Position numbers and translations under genes: made by a program. 64,000 nt of DNA from Diadema setosum (taxonomy: Eukaryota > Echinodermata > Echinoidea > Diadematoida > Diadematidae). Each line of letters opens with the position of its first letter. The stretch's first letter is position 1. Positions 1 through 12,467 of the stretch are shown here, one piece after another. The notes under the pieces were generated by a model that did not search any database, was not told where the DNA came from, and saw only the letters and a list, made by a program, of their open reading frames with translations. The stretch is taken from the NCBI GenBank assembly GCA_033980235.1, contig CM067062.1, forward strand, positions 16,683,301 to 16,747,300, given 5' to 3'.

Positions 1-396
1 TGGCTCAGATCAGGGAGGTTTTGTCTCACCTCCCTGCTCAGATCTTGAGTCAGTGCAGTGATGAATTGCAAGCAGAGTTACATCGCTTTCCTTCCTGTTC
101 TTTTATCAATGTCGCGCATACTCGGCTATGATTTGCTCAATTAGACAAGACTCATTAATTAACTATTTCATATTGTTACTTACAAAACGTATTTCATCTA
201 TGACATATCTTCAACTGATGTTCGAAAGGAATGTGCCACAGGTCAATGACCTTCACAGCTTTGTTCACCTTTGCACAACAAGTCCCTATAATAGCTAGAA
301 AACAAAGTTTAAAAAAAAATCAAGCAAATGCAGGAGGAAAAAACACTACATGTGTGGATATTGCACATATTTGATGCAAAATCACCACAGTGCACA

Positions 397-590
397 GGAT
401 GGTATAGTTTGGGCTGAGATGGGGATTCAGATTTTAACTTTTTGTGAAATGATCAGAAAACAATTATATGAAATATTACAGAGCATACAATTCTAGGAGG
501 AATTTCAGTTTATTTAATGAAAATCAGTTTTGAAATGGCTGAGATATCCAACTTTACAAAGTAAAACTAAATGGTCTTAATAACGACCTG
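397..590. mobile_element. Half copy of the 46417-type palindromic element
   Basis: GGATGGTATAGTTTGGGCTG, TATGAAATATTACAGAGCAT and TTTTGAAATGGCTGAGATAT match the left half of the family. The mirrored right half is missing. Confidence 0.65.
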
Positions 591-2293
591 TAAATAAAAG
601 TCAGAAATTGAGAAATGAGATATATGGGACACAGAAATATGAATATCCGCAGGATCATCATTATTGCATAAGATGAAAAACCTCCTTGTTGATTATTGAT
701 TAGCAGGACCAGGTCTTAGTAATTGCTGGACCAGTCCCTACCCTTCTGAAGGGGACCAAAACATAACTTGTTTACATCTTTCTGTGAGATGATGCCCCGG
801 GCATATTGATTGGTACGAGTCGTCGGTGTAAACAGGTTGTTTGATTCATTCATGAGGATCAATAAGGCCACAATGCTCTGGTCAACCTCAAAGTTAACCA
901 ACGGACTTAACAGATCTATTTACACCCCTTGCTCATCCAGTCCATAGGGCATCTTTGTATCCCACATTTTGATACACATGCTGTAAAACATCGACAGGCA
1001 GACAGTATATCCATTGTATATGAAAACAGATGTCATTGAGTAAACTCTTTTTTTGGTTTCCAAGCATTAACAGTCAAACAAAACTACTTAAAACTGGAGG
1101 TTTTATGCTGATGAAATGCAGCAACTGTTCTGATGTTTGAAAATCATTCCTTCATGGTTAAACTGACAGTGAAGACTGGAATATGGAACTCCAGAATCAA
1201 AATTGAAGCCCTGTCTTTTACATGACACACCACTTTAAAATGTGTATCCATTTTCCAAATTGCATTATAAATGTAAACAAAAATGGAAAAAACATATACA
1301 TACATGTTTGTAAAAGCTGATGGATTATTTGTTTTCACATCTTCTCTCTAACAAATGGCTCAATCTGAAATACTTCTATCAAGCATTAACTTAACACATA
1401 ATTTAAACATTATTCTACATTGAGTGTCAATTTAATCCTGGCTAAAGTAAGACAGGCTAATCCCTATACACACTAAAAACATCACCGTTTTATGAATCAT
1501 TCATCAACAGATTTATTGGTACACCCACAATAGGACTTTTGTTGCAAGGGTCTGAGGCTTTTATATGTTTAGATACCAACAACCAAGGAATGACCATCCT
1601 ACTCCACGATAAAACCTGCTTCACCAATCACACAGACAATGGGAACAATGACTCATGAATGCTTCTGTTGTTATATCTGCTGTTTCATTGTCTCTCATTC
1701 TATTCTCCATGGATTCTGTTTGTCTTCATGGAGACTTTGTTTATTCCTCTGGTTGACCAAGACACAGGGCAGTTGATGAGGCAACCCTCTCATCAATGCG
1801 TCAGACAAAAGTTTGTACCAGAGGTTGGGGTTCTATTATGGTCTTTTGTGTTCAGAAGTGGTCTCTATTCATCAAAATAGCCTGGTGTTATGTACAACTC
1901 ATGTGAAGGAGTGGAAAATGCTCTACACACAAATATATTGACAAGTAACAAGTCTCCTTGAAGTAGGACTTTTGTTAAGAAAAAAAAAAGACAAATACTG
2001 CTCAGTACATTCCTTAGTATGTTCCTTCCCTGATATGACAAAGGTTGTTTATATCTGGCTTTGCTTCATTTCTGGTCTTTTGTGGCCTTTGAAAACAAGT
2101 TCATAACAAGGGGACTTCATTCATCAAATTGAAATTGATGTTAGAGTCAAATATAAAAATGGATGAAGCTTTTATGGACAAAAAAATATAGCAACAACTT
2201 TTCTGAGTCTCGATGAACAAGACCTTTGTTAAAATCAAGACAAACAACATTCTTTTAATTATTGATTTCTTCTGCATTCTTTAGTTCTCTCAT

Positions 2294-2326
<33 letters not shown>

Positions 2327-2900
2327 GTTGTTGTTGTTTTTGTTCATACCATACCATCATGGGGGCAGCCCACACATTCCATCCAAAGATGTTTATTTCC
2401 AAACTGTTTTGATGAGTAAACTTGTTTACAAGAAAAGGGGAGGGAAGGGTATGACTGGAATTTGGAAAATGGTGAATGATTGATTCAGAGTATTGATTCT
2501 TGAATTCTTAGCCTGAGCTTTTACTATTATCTCCATTTTTAATATGCTGAACTTCATTATTTTTTCCTTTTCATGAAATCCTTGTCAACAAGAGAAGGTG
2601 ATCACAATAATCCTCTTGCCATAGCAATTATTGTCAATATTTGCTAGGAATGTGCTATTTGTAGAAATTGCAGAAAAAGAAAAACATTTTCAAGAACTTA
2701 GCTTAAAGATCTTTTTCAACAATCATGATCTCTATTTGATATTGATGTCTTTTCTATAAGTTATTTAAAGTAACTTTCAACTCTAATTAGGCATGGTCAC
2801 ACAGGTAAAGGATTGAGAAGTCTAAGCTCCCGAAGACTTCACTATATTTTTTTGTTGGGTCACCACTGGCAGCCAAACTTCTTAATCTTTGGATCAAGAA

Positions 2901-2956
2901 GTTTTGGTCATTAGTGCGCGTGTGCAAAGTTTTGGTCATTAGTGTGCGTGTGCAAG
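2901..2956 (+). repeat. 28-bp tandem duplication
   Basis: GTTTTGGTCATTAGTGCGCG and its continuation are repeated directly after 28 bp with one or two changes. Confidence 0.85.
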
Positions 2957-3160
2957 GAAGAAGAAAGAGTGCGCCATCTGAGGGGTGGGGAAAATATCCC
3001 TAGTTGGGGTGGGAAGCTTCACAAGAAGTTTTGCGAAAAGTTGCAGTCACACTGGCAAAACATCAAGAGCTCGAAGATCACACCCTAAACTTCTTGATAT
3101 TTTGTCAGTCTGACTGCACCTATTGTGATCCCTCCCCCATCCTATGTCCAGGTTCTCCTG

Positions 3161-3165
<5 letters not shown>

Positions 3166-3236
<71 letters not shown>
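3166..3236 (+). repeat. (CT)n-(CA)n compound microsatellite
   Basis: About 30 bp of CT is followed by about 37 bp of CA. The Leu/Ser- and Thr/His-rich ORFs across it are artefacts. Confidence 0.97.
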
Positions 3237-3240
<4 letters not shown>

Positions 3241-5418
3241 TACTCTCTCCTGCTCACTCCCAAGGATCTACATGTCTTTGTCTTTGTTCTTGTTTCGTAC
3301 AGGTGTGAAAAGTTGACAACAGGTTAATGAGCATGGCATTCCTTGGGAAACCACAAACGTCCAGGTGCCACGCTGACCAATCCTATGTAACAAGAGGTTA
3401 TTGACATCTTGGGAAATCGAGGGCAATGACTGAGAAACTTAATACTGTAGAAACATTTTACTTTACTTTTGTTTTTGTTTTGTTTTTCACTTCAGAACAA
3501 AGAAAACTGCATGCTGATTTCATATTCATGATTATGCACATTATGATAAATAATAATACAGAGAGATTCTTATAAAGTGCTCATTCTACCTAGATTCTCA
3601 AATTTGATCACACATATAAAGACATTTCAGGTTAATTGTGACAGATTTGCAGCAAAGTGTTTTTATTTTCCCTAAATTTTGCAATATTACTAGCACTTAC
3701 ATAAAGATACAACTGTGGCTGCAAAAAGCATTACCTCATTTGCCTATCATTGAGAAGACTAATTACGTCAACGTCTCAAGGGGAAAGGATTTAAAAAAAA
3801 AAAAGAGGCACAAAATGACGATTCCCAGACTATAAAGTCTTGCTAAATCACTTTCTATTGCAGTTATTTGTGGGGTGCTTTATTCTGCCATTGTTGAATG
3901 CACAATGCCATTCTAAGCCTCTTGAAATTCTTCAGCTATTGACCCGCATATCTCCTCCTAGACCCTGTTGGCGAGGATGAGCCAGAAATATAAAGACGAC
4001 CGTATAGTGCGCTTCTGTCCATCTGTTTACACGTGGCCCAAGGTGCGATGACCTGTCCAGTGCCTCAGCAAACAATTCTGCATAATTAATGAGTGGGTGG
4101 AACCACAGTCTCCTAGGCACATTCACTTTGTCTCCACTTGATAGAGGGAATGACAATAGGTTATTCTCTGGACCCCACCAAAGTTGATATATTTATTCGA
4201 GACAGGTACATATACTTCAGCTGATCCTGCCTGGCACTGGAAAACCACAAGAATGTTCACTTTCGTTTCTTCCTTTCAGACTTAGGGAGCTCCATTCGTG
4301 CCATCAAGAATGGTCAGGAATTAGGCATTGCAGACAGATTTGGATTTTCCATCATAAATCCTTTTCATTTTATCTTGAGATGTCATGTTGGTTAAAAAAC
4401 ATCTTAGACATTTAAACCCATATGTTTTTGATACCATCCATGACCTTTGGATGACATGCAAAGCAGGCCAATTTTCATGCATTTTAAGTTTTGCAGTTAG
4501 CATTGTTGAGCATCTCTTATATGTCTTATAACAACAGCTCTGTACTTTTTCAAAGAACCAATTTAATATCATGAGATATACTGCAATCAATCATATCTGT
4601 TTATGAACTCATCAATCAATGGTAAAATTGTTTAAAAATCATAATTCTGAATTATATCGTTTATGCTTTATTTCAAGTGAGAAAGTTTAGCTGGATCAGC
4701 ATAAAATCTCAAAGAATTTACAAAAAAAAGTACTAATAGAAAAAAAAAACAGTAACTTCAATCTTCTCTACCATGTTGAAATTTGAGAATCAGTTACATA
4801 TTTAGCTATTAAGAGAATTTTGAAAATTCTGCAAGCAAAGAAAACAATGTTATGTGAGCAACAACAAGCTCAAATAAACGTTTAAAATCTGGGTTTCGGG
4901 ACTTGATAGTTTAGAAGACATTGCATTTATTTGAAAAAAAAATTAAGCCTTGTGAGTTAGCCTCATAATTTCCCATGATTCTTCACTCAGTCACTGTTCT
5001 TATTTGAGAATTATATTCTTTCTCCTGAAGAGGATGTTCATGCAAGAATTCCATATAGATCTCCCAAACTACTTTTCTGTCATGACTCCTTCTTGAAACT
5101 CTCTTCTACCATTCATTCTGGGCTTTTTTTTTCCCATGAACCATCTTTCCCCCCCCCCATCACCTTTAACCCAGTGCAGGTGTGGCATCAAGCAATCAAT
5201 TGGAAAGATGAAGACAGACATTCTCTCTCTCTCTCCTTCTTGTAGAAGAAGTAGAAGAACCAATCAGACCCAGCCCCTCTTGCGGTTGGCCTCCTTTTCA
5301 AAGTTTTGACATGGGGAGGGGAGAAGGGTGGATTCAGACAATAGTGAATTCATCAAGACTTACCTGTCATCTAATATACATCAAGCGGTTCTTCTGCATA
5401 ACATGCTTTGGCCACATG

Positions 5419-5635
5419 ACATGTCTGTATGCAGACTCATAGATCTTCTAGTGTCAAACAGATGTGGGTATTGGACTGACAGTGCCCCTTTCACACTAAA
5501 CATCACATGTCTGTATGTAGAATCACAGTTCTGTGTCCATTGGACTCGCAAAGCCCCTTTCATAATATAAAATCATCATAAGTCTGTATGCAGAATCATA
5601 GATCTTCTGGACTGACTCTACCCAATTCACACTTA
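5419..5635 (+). repeat. Degenerate tandem triplication (about 72-86 bp units)
   Basis: Units starting near 5419, 5505 and 5577 share GTCTGTATGCAGAATCATAG and a GGACTGACAGTGCCCC-like segment, with growing divergence. Confidence 0.6.
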
Positions 5636-5831
5636 TCTGACTGGCAGTGTCAGTCAGAGGGCAAAAACAAGTCAATCTTTTCATCGTAAGTGACTAGGCT
5701 CTTTTCAGAGGGCTTCCCCAAAAAAGTGATTTCAACAATGCTCATACTATAACTACAAAGTGATGAAAAGATTCTCTAATACGCAGGACTGAAATCTCCA
5801 GTGTGCAAATAGACAATGTTGTTTCTTGGGG

Positions 5832-5857
5832 TTTTTTTTTTTTTTTTTTTTTTTTTT
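5832..5857 (+). repeat. Poly(T) tract (26 nt)
   Basis: Uninterrupted T run. It could be the poly(A) of a retroposed sequence on the other strand, but no body was recognised. Confidence 0.9.
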
Positions 5858-6223
5858 ACTATCACACATTTATCTCGTTCACAAACTCCAACACTAAAAG
5901 TACAGCATTAAAAAGGGTGGGGATGTCAACACAGCAGTCTTCAAGAACATGTCCAAGATGTCACTGACACAGTGGCAAGTGTAAGATTTCAAGAAAAAGA
6001 AATGACTTCTATCTACATTTTTCTACTAGTAGTGTATTATATCACCAAGGTTTGATGGACAAAATCATCTCTATACCACAAAATCAAATCAACACCACAT
6101 CAATTTACACTCTGTACAACTCTCTCCACTTCTGACAAAATGCAGCTTTTCACGGTGCTTGCTCTTCTGTCTTAATGGTGGTGATTTGTTCAAATAGCTT
6201 TATCCTTTCATTTAAACATTGAT

Positions 6224-6316
6224 TTAACCCATTGAGGACGAGTCCCGAGTATACTCGGGCAGGTGTCTATGGGAAATGCGTGTTGTAGCAAAATCAAACC
6301 GTCCTCAACGGGTTAA
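6224..6316 (+). mobile_element. Short TTAA-flanked MITE, copy 1 (93 bp)
   Basis: The element is TTAA-CCCATTGAGGACG at one end and CGTCCTCAACGGG-TTAA at the other, with an inner palindrome CGAGTATACTCG and a conserved middle (GGTGTCTATGGGAAATGC). Near-identical copies are at 8621-8712 and, inverted, 20127-20219. TTAA at both edges fits a piggyBac-type target duplication. It has no coding capacity. Confidence 0.85.
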
Positions 6317-7329
6317 GATACACTTTGTACAATCATACACATATCTCACAAGCTAGCTATCCACCCATCAGTCTATTCATCTATTTCATCTATCTATCCA
6401 TTCATCCATCTATCAAAGCTATCTATTCATTCATCCATCTATCAATCAATCAGGTTGTTCTAGTCAGGTGGATGCCAGATGTAGATGTAGGCATCATTTT
6501 GTTGACATTATTGATTGTCAGTCATTCAGTCTTGCTGTGAGGATGTCATAACTCACCTAACTGCAAGTTAGGCCAGTAACATAAATCACATAAATTATAT
6601 CCATTCTGGATAAATAAAAGGGATGAGCTCTGCCTAGAGAAATTACTAAAGCCTAAAATAAGACTGGCTAACCCTAGATGCAATCTGTTTTTCAGCACAA
6701 ATGTTTTGGTGAAACCCTAGCAACGTTGGTTTTTGCCTCTTTCTCATCTCTCCCACGTCATTCCAAACCGCACTTTTGATTGACAAAGGCTTGCTACACA
6801 AGAGTCTATATTTACCCATCCTGTTATTATACAGCCACAAAGTACAGGTATGCTGAAACAATGCTCTTATCCTCAGGTGACCAAAGGCTAAGAATGAAAA
6901 TAGAGGCTAAAGATGACTGTTTGCTTTTGCAAAACAATCTCCTCCAACAATGATGAGCCCCTGAGTTCCTTCTCTTTGAAGTTTTGCTCGAGCAAACACT
7001 CTCTTGTTCCTCAGACTTTCTCAAGCCTATAATCAAACTGCAAAGGACCAACAGAATTCCAGAGTCTCAATAAGCCTCGACTTCTTCTTTAGTCATCAAT
7101 GAACTTCATTGTCCAAATTCAACTCGAGCTATGACATGATAGTTCCTATTTGACATTCTCTCTTTATTGTCCATCTCACACCAAACAAAGGTGAGAATGA
7201 ATGGGGGAAGGGGCAACATGGAGGATAGAAGAGTGTTTTGATAACTTTTTTGCTTTTTTCAAGTGTGGGTATGAGGAAGAGAGAGGAAAATGACATATTT
7301 TTGAAACACAAATCTCGCCTTTCAAAAGT

Positions 7330-7432
7330 GGCGCATGGTACTGTAAACCCAGAAATTTTTGCGGTGCATTTTAATTTGGGGAATTTCGGGAATTTCACAA
7401 GAGCAAGCATTCACAAAATGAAAATGCACACA
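7330..7432. repeat. Possible dispersed repeat (TACTGTAAACCCAGAAATTT)
   Basis: The segment with TACTGTAAACCCAGAAATTT and GGGGAATTTCGGGAATTTCA resembles a dispersed repeat style of marine invertebrate genomes. Only one copy is present here, so the call rests on resemblance. Confidence 0.3.
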
Positions 7433-8620
7433 TAAGTTCTTTTTTACACCAAAAAGCACTTAATGCCAGATGGCAATCTGTGAAAATTTTATGCCATGAA
7501 ATAGGATGTTAGCTCCAATTCACAAAAGATTTCATACTGCCACTATTTCTTGCTTTACAGTGTAACCGATGCCTTGACTACTTCAACTTCATTAATTCTG
7601 CTTTTATTTCCAAAGAGATATCACTGCCATAAAAATCACTGCTGGATGGTTTCCCCACCCTTGATAACTTTCTGACCTGTCTACCCACAGTGAAAGAATG
7701 TGGAATAGAAAACAATAGAAGCACTCAAACGTGTGCAAGAAACAATTACGATGCCAGATGCGTCAAAGTGTATACTGTATGTAAACATGATACAGCATTG
7801 TTCAAAAACACTCATCACGCTTCATTGCCCTTGACTCACTTGGGCGTTATCTATGTAGAAAGAATGAAAGCATACATGTAAGAAACTTCACAGTGGTTGA
7901 ACACCGACAATAATGTTGCACATTTCACAATGACGACATGAAAGAGGGAAATTCCATTCTATTTTGGGCAAAAGATAAAAACAAGCACAGCTCAAACATT
8001 CTCTTAAATATGAGGACACATGCAAAGTCCAGTGGATTTAGAAGAAAGGTTGCTAAAAACAATGTGATCATCACAAGTACACTGTCCTTCTGCTCCCTTT
8101 GTGTCATAAGGAATCACAGTAAGAGCTGGAGTTGTGTTGAGAAACCTTGGTACCATCAGGCACCTGTATGAATTCATTCATTTCATTCATGCTTTTATTT
8201 TCACTTAAAAAAAACACACCACGTAAATGTTACTTTTTTTAAACAAAATAAGCGCAAATAATTTGTGTATTGACATTACAATGTTAAGAATGCAATTGAT
8301 AAGGTCAAAAAAAAATTGAATACCAACCACATCATACTAAATGGCATTTTACCTCAAATTACATGTAACAAACCATGACACAGAAAAAGACACACAGACA
8401 CACATAAATAACAAAATTAAAAAAAGGTTTCCTACACTTTCAAAGTCTGTAAGAGAAGAGATCATCAACAAACAAAAGGTTTAAAAGAGTATTTTTACAT
8501 CTATTTCATAATTCTTAATTTCCACAGTTCTTTAATTTCATGTACAATATTTTCATTTAAGAAAAGGAAAGTTCAAGTTTGAAATTCAAATGTGCAAGTA
8601 GCTATTAAATCCTCAATGTT

Positions 8621-8712
8621 TTAACCCGTTGAGGACGAGTCCCGAGTATACTCGGCAGGTGTCTATGGGAAATGCTTGTTGTAGCAAAATCAAACCGTCC
8701 TCAACGGGTTAA
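8621..8712 (+). mobile_element. Short TTAA-flanked MITE, copy 2 (92 bp)
   Basis: It has the same termini (TTAACCCGTTGAGGACG and CGTCCTCAACGGGTTAA) and interior as copy 1, with only a few differences. The ends here are perfectly complementary. Confidence 0.86.
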
Positions 8713-10623
8713 TAATATAACATTCCATAAAATTTGGTCAATATTCTAGAAACTGTTGCAGGAACAGTTCTGTCACTAATCAATTAATATAATCTCTTTT
8801 TTTTTTATTAATATCACATATCTCCCCCTGCATTACAGCACAGTACAAGCATTACTATGTTACTTTCTCTAATCACTGGTATTCATACAATGTCGACATT
8901 TTTAAATGAATCAAAAGTATGTTTCTGGATATCAGCATATTGTTGGTAGAATACCTTCAAGCTAATCAAATTTTACAAATTATATTAGTTATGTGACTAA
9001 TATAACTATTCTCTAATCATCAAAAAAAGAAACATTTACAGTCAAATGCTTTTGATAATACATCATTACATATTTCACACAACCAGAAATGAAACACTGA
9101 ATATTGAAAATATATGAGTTTACAATTTTGTCATAAACAAGATAATAATCTTGTCCTCATATGTATCTTATTGGTAAAAAGCAAGATAAATGAGAGATCA
9201 ATCGTGGGCACAGCTTTCAATCAGTGAGCTTCAGATGTGTAGTCAAAAGAGATAAATTCTTATGTCACATATGATTGTATCAGAAACTCTATCACAGGAT
9301 TTCCTACTTGTCGTAAATATCTCCTGGTACAAACACAACAAAACCCTATACGAAGTCATATATTCTCTTCCTGTCTCCTCCAATTAAATCACTGTTTACA
9401 AAGACCCCTTTCATGGTTACCCGCATGTCATTCAAAGAATTGCCCATCAATGTGACGCTTCGACGAAACAGAACCATGGTCGAGAATTCGGCCGTTGTTG
9501 TGGGCCAGAGTCAAAGAATTCTTACGTCCGTATCCCCCAGCAAAAGAGATCCACACTTAGACAAAATTGCTTTCAATGCTTTTGGGAAGTAAGAATTTCC
9601 CTGAGGTACCCCTCAATATCCTACAACTAGGAATTGGAGTCGTGGCAATTTTAAGCAGGGAAAGGCAACATTTGCTGGTGGGTGTGTCAACCTGCCCATC
9701 TAGGGAATCATACACAGCTCATTCACACATAGAATGCTTTAGATAGCAATGACAAAATGATGGAGGAACTGATATCTGGGTTTGTAATTTGAAATTAAGG
9801 CAATACGACAAATTAGTCTGTGATAGACACTCAAGGAAAATTTCATGAAGACCATTTTATACAGGTGGTCACAACTGACTGGTTTAAGTGACCACTGTAA
9901 TTTTACCACTGGTGTTCATATCATAACTCAAACAGAACTACGAAGCAGGCCTCAGCATTGTAAACTACAATAGCATGGATGTAAAATAGTGAAAGCAGAT
10001 GACATAGTTTGTTTTGTTTTGTTTTTTTATTAGCCAAAGATATACCAGCTTATTCTCATCTAATTCATTACCTCCTTTTTTTTCTCTTAAGAACAATCTA
10101 TGAATATTAGTTCTAGAATATTGCATTTTTTTGATATACTCAGCTACGCATGTACACTTTGACCACTGGAAACAATCAAACACTGACCACACAATACAAT
10201 TTTATTGCATTTTAAAGTTTTTGTCACTTCCTGTTTCTCCCCCCCCACCCCCCGACCAGAATAATTTTTATTTCCATTTCATGAATATCAATTTTGCGGC
10301 AAGCCACTTGCAGCGAGGGCATCCAGTTGTAGCTTCTTTGTTGCTGTTTTTTTTTTCACAGAAAGAACAATTCTTGCTCTAACCTGCATTCCAGCACTGA
10401 CATATAAACAGGTTAGAATGACAATCACAAGTCATCATTTGATAATACACAGCAGAATAGAAGCAACCTCACACTCAGAGAGAGAGAGAGAGGGGGGGGG
10501 GGGGTAGAGTGAGTTCTATATGGAAGGGTATCAATAAGTCAATACCTTAAATATTGAGTTCATGCACTTCTATACCTCAAGAGCCACAACATACCATTGG
10601 ATTCTCACATACCTGGTGATCAT

Positions 10624-10650
10624 ACACACACACACACACACACACACACA
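10624..10650 (+). repeat. (CA)n microsatellite
   Basis: About 27 bp of CA. Confidence 0.95.
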
Positions 10651-11470
10651 TGCCAGCACTTTCCCTTTCTTTTTTCTTATTTCTCATACATTAAAAGTGT
10701 GAAGGAAAAATCCATACCACAAATGACCTTTTTAAAGAAAATATGGATTTTTCAATGACCTTCCACACATACTACACAATGGGCACACATACCAGACAAT
10801 ACCTGTACATACCAGCGCTACAGGCTTTTTCGTGTGAATGAGTATCAATCAGTCAAAGGCCTATTCGATAAGTGCATTTGACAAAACTGCCCTGTGTGTC
10901 TGCACACCTTTTCTTTCTTCAATCTTCACACCTATCCTTTGTTCTCCCTTCGCATTCATTCATCAACTCCTTTGAAGATTCCTCAGCACATTGATTCAAT
11001 ACCACACACCAATTCACAAAATTAGCAAGGCGCGAACTTGCTACTGTCCGAGTGCCCTTCTCCCCATCGATTGGACGGTTAAAGTAGCCACAGAAATCAG
11101 CTACCGCCCACTGACCCACACAGACCGGCTGCAAATCAGCAATGGCTCTTCTTAGTACAGCTATATAGCAAAATCTATACACTATATTAAAACTTCATTT
11201 CAGGATGGCTGAATAACCTTCCCTGGAAGAATAGGCAGGTGTTTTTTAATTAGCATTCGTCCCTTGCATTTTGAATAGAGTGGATTAATATTGATTGACA
11301 TTATGACTGATCATTGATAGAAGGGCGACATATGATACCATCATGAACCCTTGGTTACGAAGTTAGTTGTGCAGCCACATCTCATGTTCTTAAAATCAAC
11401 AATTATACACTGCTATCATGGTACCAGATGCCGCACCAAATACCACAAAAAAAAATCTTTAGTAGGTCTC

Positions 11471-11740
11471 CTTCGGTGACCAAAACCCAACGAGAAATGT
11501 GGATTGAGTGAAAGCAGCAACATCATGTGTGGACAACAATGTAAAGAAAATATAAAGGGAATTCCACAAAAATTCATTTTTCTAGCATAATGAAAAGAGC
11601 ACTTGACTAATCGCTTTCAGAAAGCAGGGGGCCCCATTGTAATTACTACCCTTGACATATGTCAGTATCAAGTTGAAGGAATCTGTAATTTTCATGAAAA
11701 ATGAATCCACATTTCTCATTGGGTTTTGGTTTCCTTTGAA
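11471..11740. mobile_element. Inverted-repeat element with a related core but different ends (270 bp)
   Basis: The terminal inverted repeats read CAAAACCCAACGAGAAATGT and, reversed, CAAAACCCAATGAGAAATGT. The interior (AAAGAGCACTTGACT ... TTTCAGAAAGCAGGGGG) resembles half of the 11900-12467 element. Only 160 bp separate the two. Confidence 0.7.
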
Positions 11741-11899
11741 GCCCATTATGGAGGGGATTCATGGATGGCCTGATTCATTCGCTGTCTGATGGGGTACATT
11801 AAAAAACAACAAAAGCACCGGTCAGCGAATATGTTCATCAAGGCATACACTCATCGGTAACGGTCAAATCCATTCAAGATTCTTCAGATGCATGTGGAC

Positions 11900-12467
11900 T
11901 TAAAGGACAAGTTCACCTTCATTAACATAAGGATTGAGAGAATGCAACAATATTAGTAGAACACATCAGTGAAAAGTTTGAGGAAAATCCGACAATCCGC
12001 TCAAAAGTTATGAATTTTGGAAGTTTTTGTGCAGTCACCGCTGGATGAGAAGACTACTGTAGTGTATGATATCACATGCGTACAACAATATAAGGAAAAT
12101 ATAAAGAGAATTTCACAAAATTTCATCTTTTGAAAAAAGTACACATTCCCTTGACTCGTTACTAACATAAGTTATGGGTAATATTATTCCCATTGCCTTT
12201 AGAAAGAGGCAAGTCAAGTGCTCTTTTATTATGCGAAAAAAGTGAAAATATGTTGAATTTTCTTTACATTTTCTTTATACTGTGGTACTCATATGACATC
12301 ACGAGCCTTAGTAGTCTCCTCATCCTGTGGTTCCAACACAAAAATTTTAAAAATTCATAACTTTTGCATCGATTGTCCAATTATCCTCAAACTTTCACTG
12401 ATGTGTTCTACAAATATTGCTGCATTCCCTCAATCCTTATGTTTATGAAGGTGAACTTGTCCATTAA
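11900..12467. mobile_element. TTAA-flanked fold-back element (568 bp)
   Basis: The ends are TTAA-AGGACAAGTTCACC and GGTGAACTTGTCCA-TTAA. Beyond the ends the two halves are long imperfect reverse complements: AACATAAGGATTGAG with CTCAATCCTTATGTT, and ACACATCAGTGAAA with TTTCACTGATGTGT. The whole element could fold into a hairpin of about 270 bp. No ORF is present. Its core is shared with the elements at 11471 and 47757. Confidence 0.85.

Noticed and set aside
3004..3327. 107-codon ORF
   Set aside because: Mostly translation of the CT/CA microsatellite.
6560..6633. - strand segment between a good acceptor and TTAG|GTGAGT, in the right phase for TRAF exon 2
   Set aside because: The encoded peptide has a CxxC but does not resemble the end of a TRAF RING or the following conserved segment.
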